DNA of 64,000 nt from Treponema sp. (GTDB lineage Bacteria > Spirochaetota > Spirochaetia > Treponematales > Breznakiellaceae), in contig WQXU01000012.1 of the NCBI GenBank assembly GCA_009781635.1, forward strand, positions 1-64,000. Reading direction: 5' to 3'. Shown piece after piece: positions 50,815 through 59,874 of the stretch. The notes below the pieces were generated by a model. It was not told the DNA's origin. It ran no database searches and worked only from the letters and a program-made list of their open reading frames with translations. Every line of letters starts with the position of its first letter. Position 1 is the stretch's first letter. The translations under genes were made by a program, and so were the position numbers.

Positions 50815-53577
50815 ATGCTGGATAAAATCTTCAAAGCCCTGTTCGGTTCGCAGCATGAGCGGGATGTAAAAGCGCTCATGCCAATATTGCAAAAAGTTAA
50901 TGAAAAAGATGCCTGGGCAAAATCACTGGGCGCAGAAGATTTTCCGCGTCAGACAGAACAGTTTCGCAAGAGATATAAAGACGGCGAAAGCCTGGACAGC
51001 ATTTTGCCGGAGGCATTTGCTCTTGCAAGAGAAGCAGCCTGGCGTACGCTTGGTGAGCGTCCCTACGATGTTCAAATCCTGGGCGGAATTGTTCTGCATC
51101 AGGGTAAAATCGTAGAGATGAAAACAGGCGAGGGAAAAACACTTATGTCTGTTGCTGCCGCCTATCTTAATGCAATATCAGGCGATGGTATCCATGTTGT
51201 TACTGTTAACGATTATCTTGCAAGCCGCGATGCGCAGTGGATGAAACCAATCTTCAGTTACCTTGGCCTTACTGTAGGAGCTATTCTTTCCAATATGGAC
51301 AATGCTCAGCGTCAGGAAAATTACGCATGCGATATCACCTACGGCACAAACAATGAGTTTGGCTTTGACTATCTGCGCGATAACATGCACCGTGAAACAG
51401 AAAGCCGTGTTCAAAGAGGGCACAACTTTTGCATCGTAGATGAAATCGATTCCATATTGATAGACGAAGCGCGCACGCCCCTTATTATTTCCGGCGCGGC
51501 GGAGGACGATACATTTAAATTTGCCGAGGTAGATAAACTGCTTGGCAGCCTGCGTGAAGTGGAAAAAATGGAAAACGGCGAATATCCTGATGAGACCCGC
51601 GGCGAAGAAGTAATAGGCGACTATAAAATAAACGAGAAAAATAAAAATATTTCCTTTTCCAATCAGGGGCTTGCCAATGTTGAGGAGATCCTGAAAAAGC
51701 GGAATCTTATAAAAAGCGCAATTGTAGACGAAGAAAACTTTGAGTATATTCATTATTTTACCCAGGCTCTAAGGGCTCATAAATTATTTCATATTGATGT
51801 TGATTATGTTGTGGAAGAAGGTCAGGTTCAGATAGTTGACGAGTTTACAGGCCGTATTCTGCACGGCAGGCGTTATTCCGACGGGCTTCATCAGGCAATT
51901 GAAGCGAAGGAAAAAATAAAAATTGCACAGCGCAACAGAACGCTTGCAACCATAACATTCCAGAATTACTTCAGGCTCTATAAAAAAATATCCGGCATGA
52001 CAGGGACAGCTGACACGGAAGCTGTCGAGTTCGGCAAAATATACAAGCTTGAAGTTGTTGTCATTCCGACAAATATGCCAGTTGCCCGCTTGGACGAAGA
52101 TGATCTTGTGTATCTTAACGAGTCGGACAAGTTTAAGGCCCTTTGTGATGAAATAGCCGAAGCGAATAAAAAAGGTCAGCCCATGCTTGTGGGAACAGTC
52201 TCGATAGAAAAATCCGAAAAAGTGTCGGCATTGCTTTCACGCAGGGGAGTGCGCCACGAAGTGCTGAATGCCAAGAACCATGCGCGCGAGGCGCTTATTA
52301 TAGCCGAAGCCGGCGCAAAGGGCTCTGTCACTATTGCAACTAACATGGCGGGGCGCGGCACAGATATAAAACTTGGCGGAAATCCCGAGCACCGCGCAAG
52401 GCGCCGCGCAGGTACAGCCGCGACAGAAGAGCAATATGCCTCCATTCATAAAGAAGAAATTGAAAAATGGAAAAAGGATTATGAAGAAGTAAAAGCGCTT
52501 GGCGGTCTTTATGTAATTGGAACGGAGCGCCATGAAAGCCGCCGTATCGATAACCAGTTGCGCGGACGCTCAGGCCGCCAGGGTGATCCTGGAAGGAGCA
52601 AATTTTTCATTTCGATGGATGATGAACTTATGCGCCTCTTTGGCGGTGAAAAAATGAAGAACATCATGTCGCGGATCGGCATGTCAGGCGGAGAGCCGAT
52701 TTTTCATCCCATGCTGAACAAAAGTATTGAGAATGCGCAGAAGAAGGTTGAAGAGCGTAACTTTGAAATCCGCAAGCATCTTCTGGAATACGATGATGTT
52801 CTGAATCAGCAGCGGAAGTTTATTTACGAACAGCGGGATGCAATACTTGTGGATCAAGATTTAAAAAACCGCGTTAACGATGCCACATCTGATATTACAG
52901 GCGATTATATAGACGATTATAATGAGTCTTCAAGGAATGATCCTGATACGGCCATAAAAAATCTGACAGAACAACTGCGCACAAAGTTTGCTTATCAAAT
53001 ACCTGCAGATATTGATGACAGAGTTTTTAAGAATCCGGAAGCGCTGGAAAAACGCATAATTGAAGATATGGAAAAAGATATTGCCGGCAAGGAAGCGCTT
53101 ATAGGAGCGGAATACTTTAATTTATTCATCCGGGACAATTATCTTAACGCAATTGATCGCAAATGGCTGGATCACCTGGAGAACATGGAAGCTCTGCGCG
53201 AGGCTGTATACCTGCGGCATTATGCGCAGAAAAATCCGCTGACAGAGTACAAAGTTGAGGGATTTCAAATATTTGAAAAGATGATAGAAGAGATCAGGCA
53301 GGAAATTGCATCCCGGCTGCATCTTATCCGTATTCAGGTTGCGGAAAGCGGACCGCGCAGACCTGTCAGCCGTTCCATTGGCGCGAATGCCAGCGCAAGC
53401 CACTCAAGCCTTGGTTCTTTTGGAGCCGCTGCGCAGCGGAGTAATGAAGCATCCCCGATGCAAAAGGCAAGCCGCCCGGAAGGCGCAACTGTAGTGCGCA
53501 GCCAGCCAAAAGTCGGGCGCAACGATCCATGCCACTGCGGCAGCGGAAAAAAATATAAACATTGCCACGGACGTTAA
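50815..53577 (+). CDS. secA: Preprotein translocase ATPase SecA
   Basis: A 920-residue motor of the Sec export pathway. Walker A MKTGEGKT at 102-109, the DYLASRDAQWMKPIFSYLGL region, the DEIDSILIDEARTPLIISG motif and TNMAGRGTDIKLGGNPEHR are diagnostic; the helical scaffold and wing follow. The C-terminus carries the SEC-C zinc motif CHCGSGKKYKHCHGR (from about 905), preceded by a Ser-rich linker. It feeds SecYEG and also works with the many lipoproteins encoded in this window. The ATG follows a leaderless-type promoter. The next gene, an exported metallopeptidase, starts 42 bases later with its own ribosome site. Confidence 0.97.
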   Translation: MLDKIFKALFGSQHERDVKALMPILQKVNEKDAWAKSLGAEDFPRQTEQFRKRYKDGESLDSILPEAFALAREAAWRTLGERPYDVQILGGIVLHQGKIVEMKTGEGKTLMSVAAAYLNAISGDGIHVVTVNDYLASRDAQWMKPIFSYLGLTVGAILSNMDNAQRQENYACDITYGTNNEFGFDYLRDNMHRETESRVQRGHNFCIVDEIDSILIDEARTPLIISGAAEDDTFKFAEVDKLLGSLREVEKMENGEYPDETRGEEVIGDYKINEKNKNISFSNQGLANVEEILKKRNLIKSAIVDEENFEYIHYFTQALRAHKLFHIDVDYVVEEGQVQIVDEFTGRILHGRRYSDGLHQAIEAKEKIKIAQRNRTLATITFQNYFRLYKKISGMTGTADTEAVEFGKIYKLEVVVIPTNMPVARLDEDDLVYLNESDKFKALCDEIAEANKKGQPMLVGTVSIEKSEKVSALLSRRGVRHEVLNAKNHAREALIIAEAGAKGSVTIATNMAGRGTDIKLGGNPEHRARRRAGTAATEEQYASIHKEEIEKWKKDYEEVKALGGLYVIGTERHESRRIDNQLRGRSGRQGDPGRSKFFISMDDELMRLFGGEKMKNIMSRIGMSGGEPIFHPMLNKSIENAQKKVEERNFEIRKHLLEYDDVLNQQRKFIYEQRDAILVDQDLKNRVNDATSDITGDYIDDYNESSRNDPDTAIKNLTEQLRTKFAYQIPADIDDRVFKNPEALEKRIIEDMEKDIAGKEALIGAEYFNLFIRDNYLNAIDRKWLDHLENMEALREAVYLRHYAQKNPLTEYKVEGFQIFEKMIEEIRQEIASRLHLIRIQVAESGPRRPVSRSIGANASASHSSLGSFGAAAQRSNEASPMQKASRPEGATVVRSQPKVGRNDPCHCGSGKKYKHCHGR

Positions 53578-53619
53578 AAATATATTTTACTTGCATTAAT
53601 CAAAGCCAAGGAGTTTATT

Positions 53620-55002
53620 TTGATCTGCACATTCTTAAATAGAACTATTAAAGCAGGTTTATTAATTTATGTCCTGTTATTCTTATCCTGCGATCCTTTT
53701 TTTCTTTTTGATTCTGATGGAAATTTCTGGGCCCGGGATTTCAGAACCGGATCCAGTTACAAGGTTAATGCAGACTTGATCATTGAAGGCGAACACTGCA
53801 CTGTCTGGGTAGAAAGAGGATCAGGAGTAAGCAGGCAGCAGGCGCAGAACATTGCAAACGAGTTTGACGATAATATATATAATCAAATACAGGATGCATT
53901 CAGCATTAAAAATTTTGCCTATGATGATGAATCTTTTAACGATATTATGGAGCTTGCCGGCTGGCTGACCGGCGGCGATGGAAGGCTTTGTATTCTTCTT
54001 CTGGATATAAAAGATAATTATGTAAAAGATGTTAATAATACATATATGGCCGGTTATTTCTTGAGCGGAGACTTTTTAAACTTCAGTAATTCCAATAAAC
54101 GCGCAATAATTTATATCGATGTGAATCCTGGACTTAATAATATGCAGGTTTTATATGAAACTCTTGCCCATGAAATGCAGCATCTTTTAAATTATGTAAC
54201 AGGTATAATGAAAAACAGAACTATGATGGATACCTGGATTGATGAGGGTCTTGCATCCGCCGCCGAATGGATTTACGCAGGGAATATACAGTACCATATA
54301 GACTGGTTTAACGATAACAGCAAAGAAGGTCAGGAGAATGGATTAATTGCCCAGGGAAACAATTTCTTTGTGTGGGGTAACCGTCAGGGCGAAAATCAAT
54401 ATGCGATTCTTGATGATTATTCAACGGTTTATCTTTTCTTCCAGTGGCTCAGGCTGCAATCAGGCGGTATTGGAATATACAAGGATATTATTTCATCGTC
54501 TAAAAGTGATTATAATTCTGTGCTTGACGCAATTGCAGGCTATTCAAATTGGGAAACTCTTTTAAGAACCTGGCTTGCCGCAAATTATATCAATATACCC
54601 GGCAGTCCCTATGGCTATATGGGCGATCCTGATCTTATGGAAATTAAAGCTCCGTCTCCTGAATCAATTAATTTAAATGTACCGCTTTATCCCGGAGAAG
54701 GAGTTTACAGCCTTACCGATTCGGCTGTGACAATAACAGGTCAGGGGTCAAATATTAAAAATGTTTATTTAACATCAACCCTGAATGAGTCCTATCTTGC
54801 AGGCAGTACCATGCTTACATTTAATGCCAATACCAATACAAAAGGAAGTACGGAAATCGGCGTAACAACAGGAGTCCCGGTTTTTTCATCTGTTAATTTA
54901 ATTTCCCAGGGACGTTCTGTTCTGCCCGGTCGTTTTCGCGGCCCTTACAAAATCTGCGCAGGCGATTTATTAAAGAGCGGATTCCCGGAAGCTTATGAAT
55001 AG
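53620..55002 (+). CDS. Secreted M30-like zinc metallopeptidase lipoprotein
   Basis: A 460-residue exported protein. The TTG start at 53620 has AAGGAG 6-7 bases before it. The signal peptide ends near LLFLSC (possible lipobox, C24). HEMQH (184-188) provides two zinc ligands and the catalytic glutamate, and DEGLASAAEW about 30 residues later provides the third ligand (E), the pattern of M30 (hyicolysin-like) peptidases. A beta-rich C-terminal domain lies at about 340-460 with TLNESYLAGSTML-type strands. The substrate is unknown; nutrition or surface processing is plausible. The downstream small exported protein overlaps it by 8 bases. It is not part of the secA function but follows secA on the same strand. 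Confidence 0.82.
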   Translation: MICTFLNRTIKAGLLIYVLLFLSCDPFFLFDSDGNFWARDFRTGSSYKVNADLIIEGEHCTVWVERGSGVSRQQAQNIANEFDDNIYNQIQDAFSIKNFAYDDESFNDIMELAGWLTGGDGRLCILLLDIKDNYVKDVNNTYMAGYFLSGDFLNFSNSNKRAIIYIDVNPGLNNMQVLYETLAHEMQHLLNYVTGIMKNRTMMDTWIDEGLASAAEWIYAGNIQYHIDWFNDNSKEGQENGLIAQGNNFFVWGNRQGENQYAILDDYSTVYLFFQWLRLQSGGIGIYKDIISSSKSDYNSVLDAIAGYSNWETLLRTWLAANYINIPGSPYGYMGDPDLMEIKAPSPESINLNVPLYPGEGVYSLTDSAVTITGQGSNIKNVYLTSTLNESYLAGSTMLTFNANTNTKGSTEIGVTTGVPVFSSVNLISQGRSVLPGRFRGPYKICAGDLLKSGFPEAYE

Positions 55003-55339
55003 CCGTTTGCAAAAAAGGTTTTTAATGCTGCTTGTTGTTTTTACGCTGACAGCCGCGCTAATAAATGCCTTTGGCAGCAGAGAAAAAAATGTCTCAACTG
55101 TGCAGATAACGGGAATTGTGCGGCTTACAGGAACTGCGCACTTTCCTGAAATTGTCATTTCCGGCGCCGAAGACACATGGGTTATTGCAAGCGAAGAGAC
55201 AGACAAGCTTTATGAACTGCAGCATCGCACTGTAACTATAGAAGCTCAGGAAACAATAATAGAGCTGAAATTTGCAAACGGCATGCCTGCAGGGATTCGC
55301 CGTGAATTGAAGAATGTCAGGATAATTTCAATTCATTAA
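54995..55339 (+). CDS. Small exported protein of unknown function
   Basis: A 114-residue protein with a clear signal peptide (RFLMLLVVFTLTAALINAFG). The mature part is a small beta-rich domain: VQITGIVRLTGTAHFPEIVI, then VTIEAQETIIELKFANG. Its start overlaps the metallopeptidase stop by 8 bases, and its tail overlaps rnhA convergently by 23 bases. It probably shares a transcript with the metallopeptidase and may be a periplasmic partner. I do not recognise a family. Confidence 0.7.
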   Translation: MNSRLQKRFLMLLVVFTLTAALINAFGSREKNVSTVQITGIVRLTGTAHFPEIVISGAEDTWVIASEETDKLYELQHRTVTIEAQETIIELKFANGMPAGIRRELKNVRIISIH

Positions 55340-55787
55340 TTGCCTGGCGTGTCATGGCATCGCACAGTTCATTGTATTCATTTCCGGCATGGCCTTTCAC
55401 CCATTCCCATTTAAGTTTGAAATCCGCCGCCAGAGCGTCAAGCTCTATCCATAAATCCTGATTTTTTACAGGTTTTTTATCGCTTGTTTTCCAGGAATTG
55501 CGTTTCCAGTTATGTATCCATTCTGATATGCCTTTTTGCACATACTGCGAATCCGTTAAAAGGACGGCACTGCGCGGAACATCCATTGTCTTCAATGCGC
55601 GTAAAGCCATGATGACGGCTGTCAGTTCCATTCTGTTATTGGTTGTATTAATTTCCGCGCCCTTGTCTCTTGCCGTTTCTGTCTCGCCCTGAAAGGTTTG
55701 CCTGATCATAAGGTATGCCCAGCCGCCCGGTCCCGGGTTTCCAAGACATCCGCCGTCTGTAAATATTTTTAAGCTTGTTTCTTCCAT
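55317..55787 (-). CDS. rnhA: Ribonuclease HI
   Basis: A 156-residue enzyme that degrades RNA in RNA-DNA hybrids. IFTDGGCLGNPGPGGWAYLM (D11), NNRMELTAVIMALRAL (E), VLLTDSQYVQKGI (D) and WVKGHAGNEYNELCDAMTRQ with the final D form the DEDD active site. I use ATG 55787, which has AGGGA just upstream and overlaps the stop of the J-domain gene (TAATG). The window therefore has both RNase HI and HII. Confidence 0.95.
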   Translation of the reverse strand: MEETSLKIFTDGGCLGNPGPGGWAYLMIRQTFQGETETARDKGAEINTTNNRMELTAVIMALRALKTMDVPRSAVLLTDSQYVQKGISEWIHNWKRNSWKTSDKKPVKNQDLWIELDALAADFKLKWEWVKGHAGNEYNELCDAMTRQAINELKLS

Positions 55788-56221
55788 TATTTCCCTTCTG
55801 TCCGCCGCCATTTTTCTATACGATCCCAGGCGGCGTTTATTTTTGAAGATTTTTCTGTTGCTTTTTTATAGTTTCCGTCATGTTTGGCATGGCGATCGGG
55901 GTGGTGGACTTTTAAAAGTTTTTTATATGCGGCCTTGCATGTTTCATCATCAGCGCTGAATGGAACTCCTAAAAGTTCAAAATCACACCTTAATTCCTGT
56001 GGAGGTAATTTAATGCCTGCAGATTCCGTCTTCTGCTCTGTAGGCTTGAAATGCGGCTCCTTCCGGTTTAAATAGTCGTTCAATTCCTCAAATGCCGCAT
56101 CAAGATCAGGATCGCCGCGGTTTATATTTATATTAGGTGATCTAAGCCGGCTGCCGGTTTCCCTGCCAAAATCGCTGAGATAACTGTTAATTACTGTTCC
56201 CAGTCTTTCGAAAATCCCCAT
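55787..56221 (-). CDS. J-domain co-chaperone-like protein
   Basis: A 144-residue protein. The N-terminal 75 residues are charged and unlike DnaJ. The C-terminal 65 residues form a J domain: FELLGVPFSADDETCKAAYK, then HHPDRH with HPD at 107-109, then a third helix (SKINAAWDRIEKW). The placement of the J domain at the C-terminus distinguishes it from DnaJ and resembles DjlA/TerB-less J proteins. It should stimulate DnaK on a specific client; the client is unknown. It is the first gene in an operon with rnhA (1-base overlap). Confidence 0.88.
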   Translation of the reverse strand: MGIFERLGTVINSYLSDFGRETGSRLRSPNININRGDPDLDAAFEELNDYLNRKEPHFKPTEQKTESAGIKLPPQELRCDFELLGVPFSADDETCKAAYKKLLKVHHPDRHAKHDGNYKKATEKSSKINAAWDRIEKWRRTEGK

Positions 56222-56232
56222 TAATCTCTTCG

Positions 56233-57177
56233 TTATATTTTTGTCAGTGTTGCCAGCATAACAGCTTTTATTGTATGCTTGCGGTTTTCCGCCTGATCCC
56301 AGGCCCTGCTTTGCGGTCCGTCAATTACATCAGCTGTAACTTCCTCGCCTTTAATGGCAGGCAGGCAGTGAAGGAAAATGCTGCCGCTCTTGCCTGTCTT
56401 TTCCATCATGGTCTTGTTAACCTGATACGGACTTAAAAGTTTTAAACGCTCTTCGCGCTTGTCCTCTTCGCCCATGGAAATCCAGACATCGGTATAAATA
56501 GCATCCGCGCCCTTTATTGCATTTATATCAGGGGTAACTGTAATAACAGAGCCGGAAGCGGCGGCAAGGGGGGAGATTTTTTTCCGCAGTTCATCATCCG
56601 GAAACAATTCAGGCGGCGTTACAACTGTAAAGTGTGTTCCCAGTTTGGCGCTTATAATCATAAGTGAGCGCGCTACATTATTCCGTCCGTCTCCGACATA
56701 ACATAAAGTTTTTTCTTTCACATTTCCAAAGGCTTCTTCAAGCGTAAGAAAATCCGCCAGAGCCTGGGTTGGATGGTAAAGATCGGTCAATCCGTTATAC
56801 ACAGGCACCCCTGAGTGCTTTGCAAGTGTTTCGGCGGTTTCCTGCTTAAAACCGCGGAATTGAATTGCGCTGAACATTCTGCCCAAAACACGGGCGGTAT
56901 CCTCGATTGCTTCCTTTTCGCCAAGGTGTATATCCGCGGTTGAAAGAAATACAGGATGCCCTCCTTCTTCGCCGAATGCAGTTTCAAAGGCGCATCTTGT
57001 GCGGGTGGAACGTTTTTCAAAAAGCAGGGCCAGGGTTTTCCCGCTGAAACGCTTAAAAATTTTTCCTTTTTTTGCTTCGGCCTTAACTTTATTTGATAAT
57101 TTTAATAAATATCGTATTTCCTCAGGAGAAAAATCCAATAATGTAAGTAATGACCGTCCGAATAATGATAAAAGCAT
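56233..57177 (-). CDS. argF: Ornithine carbamoyltransferase
   Basis: A 314-residue enzyme making citrulline from carbamoyl phosphate and ornithine. STRTR (57-61) binds carbamoyl phosphate; HPTQALADFLTL near 127-138 and FLHCLPAIKGEEVT near 265 bind ornithine and carbamoyl phosphate. The acidic loop DVWISMGEEDKREER is present. I use ATG 57177, which has GGAGG 7 bases upstream and the family start, rather than an upstream in-frame ATG. No other arginine gene adjoins, so it may serve arginine synthesis or the arginine-deiminase pathway; the sequence alone cannot decide. Divergent from the histidine kinase. Confidence 0.93.
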   Translation of the reverse strand: MLLSLFGRSLLTLLDFSPEEIRYLLKLSNKVKAEAKKGKIFKRFSGKTLALLFEKRSTRTRCAFETAFGEEGGHPVFLSTADIHLGEKEAIEDTARVLGRMFSAIQFRGFKQETAETLAKHSGVPVYNGLTDLYHPTQALADFLTLEEAFGNVKEKTLCYVGDGRNNVARSLMIISAKLGTHFTVVTPPELFPDDELRKKISPLAAASGSVITVTPDINAIKGADAIYTDVWISMGEEDKREERLKLLSPYQVNKTMMEKTGKSGSIFLHCLPAIKGEEVTADVIDGPQSRAWDQAENRKHTIKAVMLATLTKI

Positions 57178-57279
57178 TACAAACCTCCAAATATATATAA
57201 GAATAATCAATAATTATATTATATTAATAGTATAGTATATTGTAATTTGTATTAATAGTAAGGGAGCAAAGGCATTTTA
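57178..57279. promoter_or_regulatory. AT-rich divergent region between argF and the hybrid kinase
   Basis: This 102-base region is nearly all A and T, with many TATTA/ATAATA stretches such that the two -10 elements cannot be assigned with confidence. It includes the GGAGG ribosome site of argF and AGGGAGC before the kinase. I see no dyad that looks like an ARG box. Confidence 0.4.
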
Positions 57280-59826
57280 ATGAAAATATTACCAAGCCGG
57301 CCATTATACATACAAATAATTTTTACGATACTGGCATTTACTGCAATGGTTTCATTAAGTTACCTTTTTTTGCGCAGCACCGTTCACTCAAATCTTGTCC
57401 GTAACGCAGAGAGCGTTTTCAGTTTTGCAAAAACCCAGCTTGAATCGGATCTCCTTGAACCCAGAATGATGCTCAGCGGCTTTTCACAGACTGTCCGCAG
57501 CATGATAATACGCGGCGATTCATCGCAGGCCCTGGAAAATTATATAGATGACATCGCCGAATACCTGCGCTCAAGCGGATCCCGCATATTAAGATCGAGC
57601 GTTATGTACGTGTACTTTGAATCATCAGGCGATAGAATCATTATTTCCAGCAGCCATGTTATATCGCATAATTTCCTTGTCTTTGACATGCCCTGGTATG
57701 AAATGACTATATTAAACTGCGATTTAATAACTGAAACAGCCCCCTATGTAAGCGGTTTAACCGGAAAAACCATAATCACATTTGCGCGCTGTATTTATGA
57801 TGAAAATGGGGATCTTTTGGGTATTGTCTGTATGGATATCAATATAGAAGATATTGGTACTAATATTATAGAAATTGCCCTGGATCAGGGCGGCTACGGA
57901 ATTATATTAAGCCAGGATCTGGATATAATCGCCCATGTTAATCCGGATTTTATCGGCAGGCATATCAGTAATTCTGATATACCTTTATATGTTTTTGCGC
58001 AGGATCTTAGAGCCGGAAACGATATTATTGAACGTCCGCTTAATAACTGGAAGGGCGAGGCTACCGTTGCTTTTTTCAGGAGACTTGAAAACGGCTGGTA
58101 TCTTGGTCTTTTAACGCCCGAAGTACCGTTTTACAAAAGCCTTGCTAACATGGCATCTACTCTTATCATGCTGGGTACGCTGTTTGCCGCGGCTCTTGTC
58201 ATGATATTAATCCGTATTGATGCAGCGAGGGTAAAATCGGACAGGGAAAGCAAGCGCAAGAGCGTATTTCTTGCAAACATGAGCCATGAAATACGCACTC
58301 CGATGAACGCGATTATCGGCATGACCGCAATTGGAAAAACATCAGCAAACATTGAAAGGAAGGATCACTGTTTTAATAAAATCGAGGATGCGGGAAACCA
58401 TCTGTTAGGTGTAATTAATGATATTCTGGACATGTCAAAAATAGAAGCCGACAGATTTGATCTGTCTCCTGCAGAGTTTAATTTTGAAAGAACGCTTCAG
58501 CGTATTGTAAATGTCGTTAATTTCCGCATAGACGAAAAACAGCAAAAGCTTGCGGTGCACATTGATAAAAATATTCCGAAACTTCTTATCGGAGATGATC
58601 AGCGTCTTGCGCAGGTTATAACAAACCTGCTTGGCAATTCCATTAAATTTACTCCGGAAAAAGGCGCTATAAATCTTGATGCGGAGTTTATAGAAGAAAT
58701 TAACGGTGTTTGTACCATTCAGGTTTCCGTATCTGATAACGGAATCGGCATGACGCCGGAGCAGCAAAAACGCGTATTTAGTTCCTTTGAACAGGCCGAG
58801 ACTGCCACAACGCGGAAATACGGCGGCACGGGACTTGGGCTTACCATTTCAAAAAGCATTGTGGAACTTATGGGCGGCAAAATCTGGATGGTTTCGGAAA
58901 TAGATAAAGGAACAACTTTTACCTTCATTTTTAAAATGATAAGGGGCGCCGCCTGGCAGCATGAACTTTTGTCCCCGGATGTTAATATCAGAAATGTCCG
59001 TATCATGGCGGTAGATGATGATCAGGATGTTCTGGATTATTTCAGGGAAATTTCAAGCGAGTTTAACATACACTGCGATACTGCCATAAGCGGAGATGAA
59101 GCTATCAGACTTGTGGAAGAAAAAGGCCAATACCATATTTATTTTGTCGACTGGAAAATGCCCGGCATGGATGGAATTCAGCTTACAAGAGAATTGAAGG
59201 CGCATCACGAATCTGTAAAATCTGTTGTAATAATGATAACTGCCGGAGAATGGACAGAGGCGGAAAAAGAAGCCAGGATTGCCGGCGTTGATAAATTTCT
59301 TGCAAAACCCTTATTCCCATCATGTATCGCAAATGTTATAAATGAAGCGCTTGGCATTGACCGCCAGAAACTGGAAAAAACGTATACAGAAGCTGATGTA
59401 TCGGATCTTTGTGAGCATTGTATACTGCTTGTGGAAGATATTGATATTAACAGGGAAATTGTTATTTCGCTTCTGGAACCCACAAATATCAAAATTGACT
59501 GTGCGGAAAACGGCAGGCAGGCGGTGCAGATGTTTAAAGATGATCCCGATAAGTATGATATAATATTTATGGATGTGCAAATGCCGGAAATGGACGGTTA
59601 CGAGGCGACGCGCAGGATCAGGGCGCTTGGGATTCCCCAGTCCGATACAATCCGCATTGTTGCTATGACAGCTAATGTATTCAGGGAAGACATAGAAAGA
59701 TGTCTGGAAGCCGGTATGGATAACCACATCGGCAAGCCTCTGGATTATGATGAGATTCTGAGAAAACTCAGTTTGTACCTGCCGAGAAAAAACAGGAGAC
59801 TGCAGGGGATTGCGGATACGGAATAA
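57280..59826 (+). CDS. Hybrid sensor histidine kinase with two receiver domains
   Basis: An 848-residue inner-membrane kinase. Two transmembrane segments (about 12-32 and 285-308) flank an external dCache-like sensor domain. HisKA starts with SHEIRTPMNAIIGM (phospho-H336); the ATPase domain shows NLLGNSIKFTPEKGAI, SDNGIGMTPEQQ and KYGGTGLGLTIS. Receiver 1 (DDDQDVLD, phospho-D624 in VDWKMPGMDG) and receiver 2 (VEDIDINREI, phospho-D765 in FMDVQMPEMDG, NHIGKPLDYDEI) follow. There is no Hpt domain, so phosphate must pass to an Hpt or regulator elsewhere. No adjacent response regulator gives the target. AGGGAGC precedes the ATG. The signal sensed is unknown. Confidence 0.93.
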   Translation: MKILPSRPLYIQIIFTILAFTAMVSLSYLFLRSTVHSNLVRNAESVFSFAKTQLESDLLEPRMMLSGFSQTVRSMIIRGDSSQALENYIDDIAEYLRSSGSRILRSSVMYVYFESSGDRIIISSSHVISHNFLVFDMPWYEMTILNCDLITETAPYVSGLTGKTIITFARCIYDENGDLLGIVCMDINIEDIGTNIIEIALDQGGYGIILSQDLDIIAHVNPDFIGRHISNSDIPLYVFAQDLRAGNDIIERPLNNWKGEATVAFFRRLENGWYLGLLTPEVPFYKSLANMASTLIMLGTLFAAALVMILIRIDAARVKSDRESKRKSVFLANMSHEIRTPMNAIIGMTAIGKTSANIERKDHCFNKIEDAGNHLLGVINDILDMSKIEADRFDLSPAEFNFERTLQRIVNVVNFRIDEKQQKLAVHIDKNIPKLLIGDDQRLAQVITNLLGNSIKFTPEKGAINLDAEFIEEINGVCTIQVSVSDNGIGMTPEQQKRVFSSFEQAETATTRKYGGTGLGLTISKSIVELMGGKIWMVSEIDKGTTFTFIFKMIRGAAWQHELLSPDVNIRNVRIMAVDDDQDVLDYFREISSEFNIHCDTAISGDEAIRLVEEKGQYHIYFVDWKMPGMDGIQLTRELKAHHESVKSVVIMITAGEWTEAEKEARIAGVDKFLAKPLFPSCIANVINEALGIDRQKLEKTYTEADVSDLCEHCILLVEDIDINREIVISLLEPTNIKIDCAENGRQAVQMFKDDPDKYDIIFMDVQMPEMDGYEATRRIRALGIPQSDTIRIVAMTANVFREDIERCLEAGMDNHIGKPLDYDEILRKLSLYLPRKNRRLQGIADTE

Positions 59827-59874
59827 AAAGTCAGCGTCAAAAATAATAACATAAATAAAAAGGAGAGTTTTGTC

